Part shown: positions 1 to 13,000 of the stretch, piece after piece
Position numbering within the stretch: the stretch's first letter is position 1
Layout: each line of letters opens with the position of its first letter
From: Nipponacmea schrenckii
Lineage: Eukaryota; Mollusca; Gastropoda; Lottiidae
Length of the DNA: 64,000 nt
Reading direction: 5' to 3'
Assembly (NCBI GenBank): GCA_030562195.1
Contig: CM060199.1
Coordinates: 20,666,338-20,730,337, forward strand
The notes under the pieces: generated by a model
Seen by the model: the letters and a program-made list of their open reading frames with translations, nothing else
What the model was told of the DNA's origin: nothing
Database searches by the model: none
Position numbers and translations under genes: made by a program

Positions 1-1730
1 CAGTATTCGTGTAACTTTTCTAAGCACTACACCTTTAGCGGTCACATATGGAGCTGTCTCGTCCGTGGGGTCATTATAATGAAAATAGCCCCCCCCCCCT
101 CGCCTCTAATTTTAATAAATGAATTAGACTGGTAGTTTGCATGTTTCAACCAGGATCTGTGGATCGTTTCAGAAGCTTTAACCGATTTTTGAACTGCATC
201 CTGTACTGGAGAGAATGGATTCCTCCTTGCACCGTTCGTTTTCATAAATCCAATCTCTTTTAGCGAACCGAATTAATTTCTTGAAGAGCATTTAGTAAAA
301 GGGTATACATGTATTTAGATAAAACACTAAATATGGATGCAATGACTGGCCTTATTAAAGCAACGTTTCGAATACGGTATCTATTCTTAATCAAGCAATT
401 ATAAAATTACTAAGAGTTTGTAAATATCCCAGCCAAGTACTTATTACCAGTAATCGAAACGTTACAAAATAAAATCTGTCGTATTATTCCATAAAAAATG
501 TGTTACCTGCGTGCCATGATGCAGGAGTTGTTGTCCTCGCTTTTTTGAAAATAAGTTCTTAACAGATCTGTGCCATAATTCAATAATTGGCCAAATATTT
601 CTTATTAAATAAGAACACATCTTTATAAAAAAAAATATCTTTTTTAATATAATATATTATTATAAAATATAAAATATTTACATGAATTAAAATTACAGGT
701 AATTACAAATGAGCTTTATATATATACATTAGCTTAGCAAAGGGAAATCGTTTGGATCATATTTGCTGGTCATAAAAAAAAAAAAATAAATTTCAATTAT
801 CCTTAACTTATAACAGAAATCAAACTTGTAGTGCGTCTACACTTTCATGAAGAAATTACAAATATTCATATGTACAATAAAAAAGAAAAGAAAATTCAAT
901 AGAAACAAAACCAGCTCGATTCCATTTCAATGCATTTTATCCTTATTACGTACGTAATGACATGGACGTATTAGGAGAGATTATTGCCGCATTCCATTCC
1001 ATGAATTTGTAGCACATTTTTAATATAAACAATGTACCTGTATATTAAACACGTGTTTTAAAATTACGTAGTTTAATGGATTATTACTTAGTTTATTGTA
1101 ATATTACTTAGTTTTTCGGATTTATTGGATTATAAAAGAATTCTGTTGTATAGTTTCAAAGACTCATTTCGGCTAAGGTTAAAATTTGAATTTATCGTCA
1201 TAAGAGTTATCATACAATAATGTCATAGTATATCATCAAATAATAATATCATGGCGCAATTCATATTTCAAATATATAGATATAAAATAAGCGTTTTTAT
1301 TTCAGAAACATTTTACAGATATAACAAAGTGTCTATACTATTTCTAAGTGACAAATTATACATTTCAAAAACAAACTTTGATGTTACATTCTGATAGCAC
1401 CAGTAAAACAGGATAGTTCTACACACAGTGTCACAGATATAACACTGTCAGTCTTTACGATAACAGAAATAACAGGAATTACTATTATTACACAAGGATG
1501 TGTTTATTGTCGTACAGAGAAAGCAACGTAAGTTATAACAAAATTAATCCATATCACAATATACGTATATCACATGGGAAAATTCTTCCTCTGAAAATAT
1601 AAAACTATAGTTATCAATTGCCGACCATCTTTGAACCGTGGCCGTAGAATATTCTCCGTGTCGGCTTCCCACTCTTGATCAGTGAGTTAAGCTCAATTTA
1701 AATAATACTGTTTATATTTCCTTGCTTTTT
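1..1730. other. Gene-free AT-rich stretch
   Basis: No convincing exon. A G/C tract (88-97) and a segment at ~1069-1100 (TTTAATGGATTATTACTTAG) that matches, inverted, sequence near 15043-15070 beside the large palindrome. May belong to the region downstream of the ZIP gene. Confidence 0.5.
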
Positions 1731-3775
1731 ATACGCCCACATAGAAATGTGGACGTATATTGTTGTCGCCCCTGTCCGTCGGTCCGTTGGTCCGTCGGTC
1801 CGTCGGTCCGTCTGTCAACAATTGTTTGTGGACACTGTAGAGACTACAGTTTTTATTGGAATTTCTTGAAACTTGGTATACTTGTTTATAATCACTCAAG
1901 GAAGAACCCTATCGATTTTGGTATGATTCCGAAAAAAATTCCTGGAATTCTTGGACTTTGAATTTCAAATTGTTCTGTTTGTAAACAAAAGCTTGTGGAC
2001 ACTGTAGAGACTCCATTTCTTTATGAATCTTTTTGTAACTTGGTATATTTGTTTATTACCATCCAAGGAAGACCCCTATTGATTTTGATATGATTCTGAA
2101 AAAAATTCCTGGAATTCTGGAACTTGGAATTTCGAATGTACTGTTTCTCATCCATCTGTCAACAATTGTTTGTGGACACTGTAGAGACTACAGTTTTTAT
2201 TGGATCTTCTTGAAACTTGGTATACATGTTTATTACCATTCAACGAAGACCCCTATCGATTTTGGTATGATTCCGAAAAAAATTCCTGGAATTCTTGAAC
2301 TTTGAATTTCAAATTCCGTCGGTCCGTCGGTCCGTTGGTCCGTCTGTCAACAATTGTTTGTGGACACTGTAGAGACTACAGTTTTTATACGCCCACATAG
2401 AAATGTGGACGTATATTGTTGTCGCCCCTGTCCGTCGGTCCGTTGGTCCGTCGGTCCGTCTGTCAACAATTGTTTGTGGACACTGTAGAGACTACAGTTT
2501 TTATTGGAATTTCTTGAAACTTGGTATACTTGTTTATAATCACTCAAGGAAGAACCCTATCGATTTTGGTATGATTCCGAAAAAAATTCCTGGAATTCTT
2601 GGATTTGAATTTCAAATTGTTCTGTTTGTAAACAAAAGCTTGTGGACACTGTAGAGACTCCATTTCTTTATGAATCTTTTTGTAACTTGGTATATTTGTT
2701 TATTACCATCCAAGGAAGACCCCTATTGATTTTGATATGATTCTGAAAAAAATTCCTGGAATTCTGGAACTTGGAATTTCAAATTGTACTGTTTGTCATC
2801 CGTCTGTCAACAATTGTTTGTGGACACTGTGGAGACTACAGTTTTTATTGGATTTTCTTGAAACTTGGTATATATGTTTATTATCATTCAATGAAGACCC
2901 CTATCGATTTTGGTATAATTCCAAAAAAAATTCCTGGAATTCTGGGACTTGGAATTCGAAGTTGTTCTGTCTGTCTACAATTGCTTGTTGGCACTCTAGA
3001 GACTACAGTTTTTGATAGATCTCTTTGAAACTTTGTTTTTATATGCCCACATAGAAATATGGACGTATATTGTTGTCGCCCCTGTCTGGAATTCTGTGAC
3101 TTGGAAAAATTCCTGGGATCTCTTTGAAACTTTGTATACAATATGTTTATTATCACTCAAGGAAAAACCAATATACATTTTGGTCTGATTACGAAAAGAA
3201 TTCCTGGAATTCTGTGACTTGGAAAAATTCCTGGAATTCTGGGACTTGGAATTTAAAGTTTTCTGTGTGTCGTCAATTGCTTGTAGACAATGCAGGAAGT
3301 ACAGTTTTTTATATACCCAAATGGAAATTCGGAAGTATAATGTTGTTGCCCCTGTCCATCCGTCTGTTCGTCTGTCAGCCCGTTTGTTTGTGGACACTGT
3401 AGAGACTACAGTTTTTATAGAATTTTCTCATACTTGTTCATTATCATCTAAGGCAGACCCCTATTGATTTTTGTTTGATTATGAAAGAAATTCCTTCAAT
3501 TCTGGAACTTTGGATTTCAAAATTTGTTCTGTCTTTCAACCATTTCTTGTGGACACTGTACAAACTATATTTAATACATTTGATGAAACTTGGTATGAGT
3601 ATTGAAATAGATAAGATGGTGGTCAAGTTCTAATTTGACAATTTTCCATGAACAGTTTTTTAGTTTTTGCCCTTAACTTCAATATTAATTCAGTGAGTGT
3701 ATTTGAGTTATTGCTCTATTTATTTTTCAAATTCAATGCTGCCAGTGGGCGTATGTTACCTTGCCTGGCAAGCTA
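1731..3775 (+). mobile_element. Hairpin-ended modular repeat element, copy 1 (with three left ends)
   Basis: Left end ATACGcCCACATagaaATGTGGaCGTAT is a 12-bp-stem hairpin (1731-1758), followed by a GTCGGTCC/GTCCGTC-rich stretch and modules containing CTGTAGAGACTACAGT, GAAACTTGGTAT and AATTCCTGGAATTC. The left end recurs at 2387-2414 and, mutated, at 3041-3068, so the first ~656 bp are duplicated in tandem. The right end has GTGGGCGTAT (3745-3754), the inverse of the left ATACGCCCAC, then the palindrome CTTGCCTGGCAAG (3760-3772). No transposase seen; open frames inside are by-products of repetition. Non-autonomous; relation to pearl/HINE-type elements of molluscs is inference. Confidence 0.7.
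3719..3724 (-). terminator. Candidate poly(A) signal AATAAA, inside a repeat element
   Basis: TTTATT on the plus strand, 240 bases past the ZIP stop codon. It lies within the right end of the hairpin-ended repeat element (1731-3775). A variant ATTAAA about 90 bases past the stop (near 3873-3878) is an alternative outside the element. No transcript data, so either may be used. Confidence 0.35.
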
Positions 3776-3964
3776 TCTTTTGTTTTTTTTTCTGAAAAAG
3801 GTTGTCGACCAACAATGTAGATGTAGCCTACTTAACGCTATCATGAAATTATCAAACAATAGGCCTATGTGATTTAATTGAATTCATAATTTACAAAGCC
3901 TAACTTTAGTGAATTTTGTGTGTGATGCACATTGATCTATTTAAGTATACAAACCTCGCAGAGT

Positions 3965-4084
3965 CTAAACCCTAATTAAACCTTCGAACACTGAAAGAAT
4001 CACCATTAAGGCCGTACCAACTAATATGCCAATGTTCACAAATATAAACGTTTTTATATTCAATTGATGTGTCAGCTGAGGCAA
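3965..4084 (-). CDS. SLC39A4/12-like: ZIP exon 14 (residues 629-667): TM8 and stop
   Basis: Acceptor AAATTTCAG, then [10 protein letters not shown]8 ([22 protein letters not shown]), a four-residue tail and TAG at 3965-3967. The LP-L start and the short C-terminus after TM8 fit the family. Confidence 0.93.
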   Translation of the reverse strand: MPQLTHQLNIKTFIFVNIGILVGTALMVILSVFEGLIRV

Positions 4085-7000
4085 CTGAAATTTTAGTAGA
4101 AAAAGATTTATTAATGCAACTATTAAAACCGAACAATAACAAAACATGGACCTCAAATGAAGTCCTATATTTAACGTAATTTGAAAATTCTTAATTCATA
4201 TTTTTATATTAAATAGTAGAAAGAGTGTCTGCTTGGTACGATTTCAGATGGAACCTTCATTGGGCGGATAAATAGCGAATGATAGATAATGGAGACCATT
4301 CAGACTGGGTTGATATAAAGAGAATGATGGATATTGGAGACCATTCAGACTAGGTTGATATAAAGAGAATGATAGATAATGGAGACCATTCAGACTGGGT
4401 TGATGCAAAGAAAATCGTAGATAATGGAGATCATTCAGACTAGGTTGATAAAAAGAGAATGATGGATAATGGCTCCCATTCAGACTGGGTTGATTATGGA
4501 GACCATTCAGACTGGGTTGATATAAAGAGAATGATAGATAATGGAGACCATTCAGACTAGGTTGATATAAAGAGAATGATAGATAATGGCGACCATTCAG
4601 ACTGGTTTGATATATGATAGATAATGGCGACAATTCAGACTAGGTTGATATAAAGAGAATGATAGATAATGGAGACCATTCAGACTAGGTTGATATAAAG
4701 AGAATGGTAGATAATGGAGACCATTCAGACTGGGTTGATATAAAGAAAAAGATAAATAATGGAGACCATTCAGACTAGGTTGATATAAAGAGAATGATAA
4801 ATAATGGAGACCATTTAGACTAGGCTGGTAAAAACCGACTAACAGGCCATGGAAGTCCACCTAGACGAGACTGATATAAAAAAAACTTCGGAAGACTGAC
4901 AATGGGGTTCATCTATACAGGTTTCGACCAAGAATTGACATATGTCTAAGTTTATATCCAAAAACAGTACCTACCACATCAACCAAAGCAATGTATAAAA
5001 ACATGCCGGCTGTAACAGCGAAGATCCACTGTCTAACAACAATATCTTCAGAAATTGATAGACCTAAGTATAAACCTATAAACGCTGTCAAAGCAGATAT
5101 AACATTCCAAAATACTGCCCATTTAACTTTCATTCCAGTCCTTAAAAGAACGGCAAAGTCACCTGAAAATATATGGTATTAAATACACATGTGGAAGGCA
5201 TTGCAATGTATGCTATAAAAGTTCAAAAATGAAACGGTGCGCTGATAGCCTATGTATCGTAAAATTAACAACTTTGCGTATGCGATGAACCACCATAAAA
5301 CGTCCCGTAACGAGTGGGACAGGTGGGGTGATGGGTTTCCCAGATAACGTTTATCAAAGCGCTAAACTACACCAACCCAAACTGGTATTCAGAGTATCTA
5401 GTACGACTTTTAAGGCTTTAACACCATGCATCGCGCAATAAGGGCCATTTCGCCAGGAGATGAACCAACTCTTTTACAAATATAGGGTCTAGATTTATTG
5501 TCCCAATAACTAGAATATATTTCCATGTCAGAAACCAGTTTGAGGGTTGAAAACAAGTTTATCATGTAAACGCTACCTTACCTAATTCGTGTGGCAATTC
5601 ATGGCAGAAAACAGCTATACTGACTGCTATGCCTTCTGTAGTACTATCTGTAAAGGCTGCACCAATAGCTAAACCATCGGCAAAATTATGTATAGCGTCA
5701 CCAATTATAATCATTAAAGCTAAATGGCGGAATTCTGAAATACAAATAAAGATATTCTTCGGTACCCTAAAGAAGTTATTTTAAATGTTGTTATCCTTTT
5801 TTTTCATACCTAATTTCAGCTTCCAATATTATTATTGGAGACCATTTGACAGTATTGCATCCCAATTTTCACCGAAAGCTCCTTGGTCGATACCCATTGG
5901 ACTAATTCCACTCAAGGTTGTTTTGGGTGTATTTAACCCAACTTGGATAAATAGTACTTACTTTTATTGCCAGCTTTATCGGAGGCTACAATGGCATCCA
6001 TTTCTTTATCTTGTAATTGTAAATCCCCATTTTTAGACTAAAAATGTATTAATAGAAATATAAGACAAACGGGGTCAAATAACTGGATTATAATAAACTC
6101 TTTGTTTTACATGGGTCAGAATTAGGCCCAATTCGAGTAATTTGGGCATTTTTTGAGTACGTCTGGTAGGAAATGAAGTTCCATTACATGGGAATTCTCT
6201 ACAATATTAACAAACCGTAGATCATAATAAAATGGACAAACACTTACTGGAGTAGGCATAACTACATTATGGTTGAATTCATGCTACAATAAAAAGAAAT
6301 ATGGAATAATCAGCCTATTATTTATGAAAATAATAACAAATGACCATTGCTTCAATATGAGCATTCACCAAAATACATGTAAAGCAGAAAAAGGTTACGA
6401 GGTCGTGCTCATCGACTGTTTTGCGCTACCGAGTGGGCCATAAACACATTGTAGCATATCCTATATTTTGTATACTGTAATTATAATATTTGGGTTAATA
6501 CTAGAATGTGTACAACTTTCTTTGTTTACCTATAATATAGCGAATTCGCACACTACATGTTTTGTTTATAGGAAGTGCCTCGGACTTAAGTTCCTCTATA
6601 TGATAATATAAAATAAATAGAAACATGCAAGAACTTACAGAATGAACATGTCCAAACATAGACATTATAGATTCTACCAAGAAAAACACATATAAACCTG
6701 AAAAATATATATATTCACAACCTTTAGATTAGATTTTTATACATACCGATGCTATAATCATAGCTTGACTACAAGTCCATTATTCAGTATTATTTCTTTA
6801 AAGAGGTAGTATCTAACCATAACTTAGTTTATTTGAAAATTATATCTAAATACACATATGATATGGTTAAAAGTTTTCGGAAATAAAACTGTTAAAACTC
6901 AATGAAATAAGTGTACCTAAATATAAAATACACTTATTCAATATAATAAGATAGCTTGCCAGGCAAAGTTACATACGCCCACTGGTAGCATTGAATTTGA

Positions 7001-10000
7001 ATAATAAATTGAGCAATAACTCAAAAAACATTCACTGAATATTGAAGTCAAGGGCAAAAACTAAAAAACTGTTTCTGGAAAATCGTCAAATTCAAACTTG
7101 ACCGCCGTCTTATCAATTCCAATGCTCACACCAAGTTTCATTTAAATCGGTTGAAAATTGTAGCTTCTATTTTGTCTACTACAAATATAGAGGCAGGGGC
7201 AATAACTCAAAAAATCTATTTCAATACTCATACCAAGTTTCATCATATCTATTAAAAAATTGTAGCTTATTTTGCACCCACAAAAATTTTTGACGCAATT
7301 TTACTAAGTCAAGGGCAATAACTCAAAAACCATTCGTTAAAAAATGTCGGAAATTCAAACTTGACTAATGTCTTATTAATTCTGATGCTTACACCAAGCT
7401 CCATCAAAATCCTTTGAAAATTAAAGCTTCTCATTGCAACCACAATAGAAATTTGGCGCAATTTCACTAAGTCAAGGGCAATAACTCAAAACCGTTCATT
7501 GAAAACTGTCAAATTCAAATTTGACTGAGGTCTAATCAATTCCAATACTTACACTAAGTTTCATCAAAATCCATTGAAATTTGGAGGATTTATTGCATCA
7601 ACACTAAAATTTTGACAAAATCAAGGCAAGGGCAATAACTCAAAAAAGGCTCATCGAAAAATCGTCAATTTCGAACTAGACTGCCGTCTTATCAATTTCA
7701 ATACTCATACCACGTTTCATCAAAATCCATTGAAAATTGTAGCTTCTATTGCACCCACAATACAATTTTTACACAATTTACTTAGTCAAGGGCAATAACT
7801 CTAAAACCGTTCATTGAAAAATCTTCAAATTCGAACTTGACCGCCGTCTTTATCAATTCCAATGCTCATACCAAGTTTCATTTAAATATATTGAAAATTG
7901 TAGCTTCTATTGTGTCTACAACAAATATAGAGGCAGGGGCAATAACTCAAAAACTGTTTATCGAAAAATCGTCCAAATCGAGCTTTACCGCCGTCTTATC
8001 AATTCCAATGCTCATATCAAGTTTCATTAAAATCCATAGGAAATTGTAGCTTCTATAGTGTCTACGACAAATGTTGACGGACAGACGGACGTATAAAAAT
8101 TAAGCCAGAATTTCAATACATGTTATTTCAGAAGAAAAAAAAAACATACCACCAAGTGCAGCAAAGGCAAACCAGACAAACTGTTCAACCTCAACTTTTT
8201 CACTACTGTGTTCATGGCCTTCGTGATTATGAATTCCAAAAGCCTGTAAACAGATACCAAGGTGATTTGAATATAAGGAAGTATTGAGTGAAAGATTGAT
8301 TTGATGAAAGTCACCAGTTTGATTCATATAAATGGAAAAGGAATTAAACAAAAGTAATCAAATGATAAACAATGCTGATACCCACTGGGATAAATGAAAA
8401 ATCTGGCCTACTCGTTCCAAGGACGTGATATAAAGATGTCATATCGTAACAGTACGAAATTTATTAACATTTTACTGAAAGTGACGCCACGGTTTTTTAT
8501 AATATATCTAAAAACCGAAATTCTGAACGCAGTTTTGACTGCTGAAGAGTGACACGTTGTTATGGTGAATTCTTAGATGGGAATAAAACAAACCTCTGGT
8601 AAAAGGTGAAGCAAAGCATCACTGGCGAGAGTACCAACAGCTAATCCCATAAACGTTGCCATAAAATAATCGTAACATTTATCCTTGGTACAAGGAAACA
8701 GAGCTGCACCCATAACAGCACACAAAGTAATTATAACAACAGCTAATGTACCGTACCCATAACCTGTAAAATACAAACAGTATACATGTACATCTTTCGA
8801 TAAAAAAATAAGTTTTGAGTCTTATTCATAAGGAAATTGTGTTCGTTTGTGTTGTGTTCTTTGTTCGCAGTGTCTTAACTTACAAATACGAATAATTTCG
8901 GACACACGTGGATTTGGAGACTTGTGTTTCCAACTTGAACTCCGAACTGTAAAAACTATTACTAATTAGCTAAATAGCTCAGACAAAGGTTTCACCTTGC
9001 TTAGACATGCGGACCCATTATTGCTTTTTGTAGAAATTATAATGTTTCGATTGTAGACATCGACATGAGATACATTTTCGGAGTGAAATGAAATGAAATA
9101 AATGGAGTTTTTACGTCCTACTCTTCTCCACATTATGGGCCAATTAAGACGGGCACCGCCATGCAGCGTGCAATGAGGGAAATTTTGCTAGGATAGAGGC
9201 ATTAGCCTACTCTTTTTGCCATTTCAAACTATCAAGTGATCTTTAATGTGCACAGCCTGTAGCACACAGGGCCTCTGATTCTCGGAGTATACATTCAAAT
9301 TGTAAGTATAAGGGAGAATATATTTACGCTAATAATGATCATTAAGATTGGTTTGGTACAGCAAAGTCGAACAAATAGCATTGTAATAAATGGTTGGTGA
9401 TCAAGAATAAAATATAAAGTTATATTTCAAAATTAAAATTTTCACAACGGTTCGACAAATTACTTTGTCACCATCAGGTAGAAATTGTTAACTGTTTAAA
9501 CGTCCTTAATATGGTAATAAAATTAAGTATAAAATTGTGTCGTTGTTTTGTCCGGATTAACCTACGATTGAATTCAGACTTACGTTCAGCGTCTGTAGGA
9601 CGTATATGACTGCTAGCATGTGCCTCTTGGACACACGAATCGGACACTTGTTGATAGATGAGGGATGGGCATAATTCTGTGAAGGCTGCCTTAGTCAGAT
9701 CCCCTGTCTGTCCATAAATAGTCAGTAACTCGTCTACATTGTAGCATTTCTTCTCCTGTAAAGTTTGAAAAATATTTTATCGAAGCATATTAATTGTAGT
9801 ATCTAGTCAGCAAAGTGTATATAAATTGAAAGTATTGAATACATGGCTTAAACAGGTGGTTTCCAAAGTGACCAACATCAAAGGAAAGGCGTTTTTTCTT
9901 ATTAAAGCTTCTTTATCAGCTATGAAAAGGGTGAATTACACTGTTCTGCTCGATAACATTTAAACCAAATCTAAAGTGATTTTTCTGTATGGGGTCGTAT

Positions 10001-13000
10001 TCTATTTTGTGAATTGCCAGACCGTTTAACCATTTTATCTATACTGATTACATTATGATAAAAGAATTGAACGTGTAATGAAGCAAGATGCTTTTCGGAT
10101 CCTCATATCTTATACGACATCGTTTAGAACATGAATCTTCCGTATAAATTATTATTGCACTTTGTTTGAACTTTAGTATCAAATTTTGCGTATTTTTTGA
10201 TAAAAAGTAATTTATATATGTACCTTTCTAAACATTGCAAGAGGATTGTAAATGTCATCAACAAAAATACCTACCACAGAATGATCATGAACTTCTTCGC
10301 GTTTAGATCTAGAGAGCAAGGCATTTTCAAGTATGCTTCTTTTCTTTCGTTCATGGGCATGACCAGCATGATCATCTTCATGGGCTCCTCCAGTTATCTT
10401 TAGTTTTTCCATGATCTCTATTAAGCCTGATATAATAATTACATTCATATTAACAAAATCCTAGCCATTTCGATGGAGATTCGAAACCATGGAGACGGTA
10501 ATTGATCCTACTGAGACATCAACAATAGAAAAGTAAAACAATGGAGAAAAAATATGCTTTCCATTTCCGGAATGTATCCCTATGGTCTACGTAGTTTCGA
10601 ATCTTCCATCTACGGAGAAAGGACGTACATCTAATTCGGTTCCCAGGTTCCTGATTTTTGTGGCATGATATTAGACATGTCAACCATTCTTCTTCCTCTA
10701 TATTAGCCTGATGTTTCAGTTATACCAACTGTCAGCTTTCTAAGTGGCACTATCCAATGATATCACCATAGTATAATTCATGTTTGAAAAGAACGTTGTC
10801 TTGTAAAAAATAATGGTGCCATTACCTTGTTCAGTCAGGTTGCCAGTTTTTGCATAAAGTTCAAATAACTCTTCTAGGAAAAACTCTTTTTTGGGTAACA
10901 ATCGGCAAGAATGTTCTATCATTGAATCTAGAAAAAATATGAAATACATTTATATGATACTTCTTATCCTTTAATATTTTATGAGAATAATTATAGTGAT
11001 GTAGTGTTCAATGAGAAATCTAATTGGAAATGAAACTCGTGTAGCGGTCAATACCAAATCACTATCACTGTGAGTGATGTTTATGTAGAATAATAGTTAT
11101 TTTATGTACAATGCAGAATGGTGATCAATGCCAAGAGGTTTGGCCAAGGACCAGTTGGTAGAAAGGATCCCTGTCACGGCGGACTTGTGAACCTAAGTTG
11201 TTATCATTGTAAAATATAGTTGGTTTGTTTCTTTTCCTTTCTTGTCATGTAGTGTACCGTACATTCAGCTATCACACTGGGAATAAAAGTCTTGTTATGC
11301 GTAAAATGCCAAATCACTCTCAGTGTGATGTTCATGCAGTGTACATTGAGGAATCGCATTGGGAATAATAGCCATGAAGCGGACAAAGCAGAATCACTCT
11401 CAGAATGATTGTCATGTAGTGTACATTGAGGAATCGCACTGGAAATGAAAATATTGGAAAATTTTTAATACACTTACGAGAGTATAAATGGTATACAATA
11501 TGGCTAGCGACATCACCAAAATGATCAGTTTCTATAACTGGACTTTCACCTCCAACAGAATGCATTATGACATCAGCTGCTAAACACTGAATAACATAAA
11601 AAAGGATTCTCCTATTATGAGTATGGTTACTAATGTGGCAGTATAAAGTAATAGAACAAAACCAATCACATATCCCCCCCCCCCCCCAAAAAAAAAGAAG
11701 AAGATAAAAAAGAAATAACTATGCAATGATTGTAAAAGCAAACATATTCAAATCAAATTTAGCTATTAACTATGTATGGGAGAGGTTGAAATTTAGAATT
11801 TTGCCTTTCTTATGAGCTCTCTTCTCAAGGAAGATGTGGTGTTTATATCCAACCTTTTACTCAAATACATCTTTCCCTTATAAGTAAGTATGAAGTGGTC
11901 TATCGTTATACTGATACGAAAGGATTAAACAATTGCATAGAATTTAACACTTAATATATTTGCTGAATCTTTTCAACTGGATTATTTATTTTCTAAAGCC
12001 ATTTTTGACCTTTTTTCTTACAAGTACGAATGATTCAAATTCTTTCAAAAAAACAGGTCAACGAGTTTTTTTTTTTAAATACATGTATAATATATATCAG
12101 TCAACCTTAGAAATTCGCATTATTTTGTGTAACAAGAAGTTATTTTTACTTTCGTATAAGAAATATACTGAAAACCACATTCGACAATTTGAAATTGCCT
12201 ACTGTTGTTGAAGTATTGGAGAGATATTTAGACTAAATAGTTGTTTTATTAGCTAATTAATCTAAATTTCAGCTATATATATATCTCTTTTCAAATTTCA
12301 TTTCTGACATCCGGCTTACTACCAATTGAACACAAACGAATCGAAGAATTTTAATCTAGAGTTATTTAATGGACGTTTTAATGTGCAGACATGCGGAGGC
12401 AACTGTCATAACTGTCAGTGAGGTTGTACTGAGATTTGAAAAGTGGCATAGATGGTTGAAATCGATCTGTCAGTTGGTAAAATAACTAATTAGAAGGCTA
12501 TATCTGCTTAAATTTTCTAAAAATTATAATGACATGTTACTATTGCAATGTCAATCATTCCCATTTGAAAATGTCACAATGTTTCATTTAACAGAATATT
12601 TAAAATCTCTTCACATTAAAGCCATTGTGAAGAGGTTTTCTAATTTTTGTATGTGTATCGTAGACACTGATATCGTTAATTTTTACCCTTCCAGTTTTTA
12701 ATCAGATGTTTGAGATTCCTGCAATTCCACAAAAACAAATGTCATCATAAATCTCGAAGGGATTTGTAAGCCATATAAGTATAACTGTAGTTAGTGAAAC
12801 GATCACTTACGTTAAGCAAAATTGTAGGTTTCATAAACTGAACTCGGAATGGTGCAAATCGATGCTAAAACTGTCCCTGATACACATGTAAAATTTAGAA
12901 AATCTCTTTACAATCCCTTTAAGTACAGTATACTAAATGCTGTATAAACACTTCCCAAAAATCTTGCAGGAGGTTAAAGTGAAAATGTAACTGTCTTGCT

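Noticed and set aside
1722..3402. Several overlapping frames on both strands (for example with VRLSTIVCGHCRDYSFYW)
   Set aside because: They sit in the modular repeat element, recur with its modules and are broken at every module edge; no protein domain recognised.
4244..4860. Minus-strand open frames with repeated [13 protein letters not shown] peptides
   Set aside because: They lie wholly within the 45-bp tandem array in a ZIP intron; the period is a multiple of three and explains the open frame.
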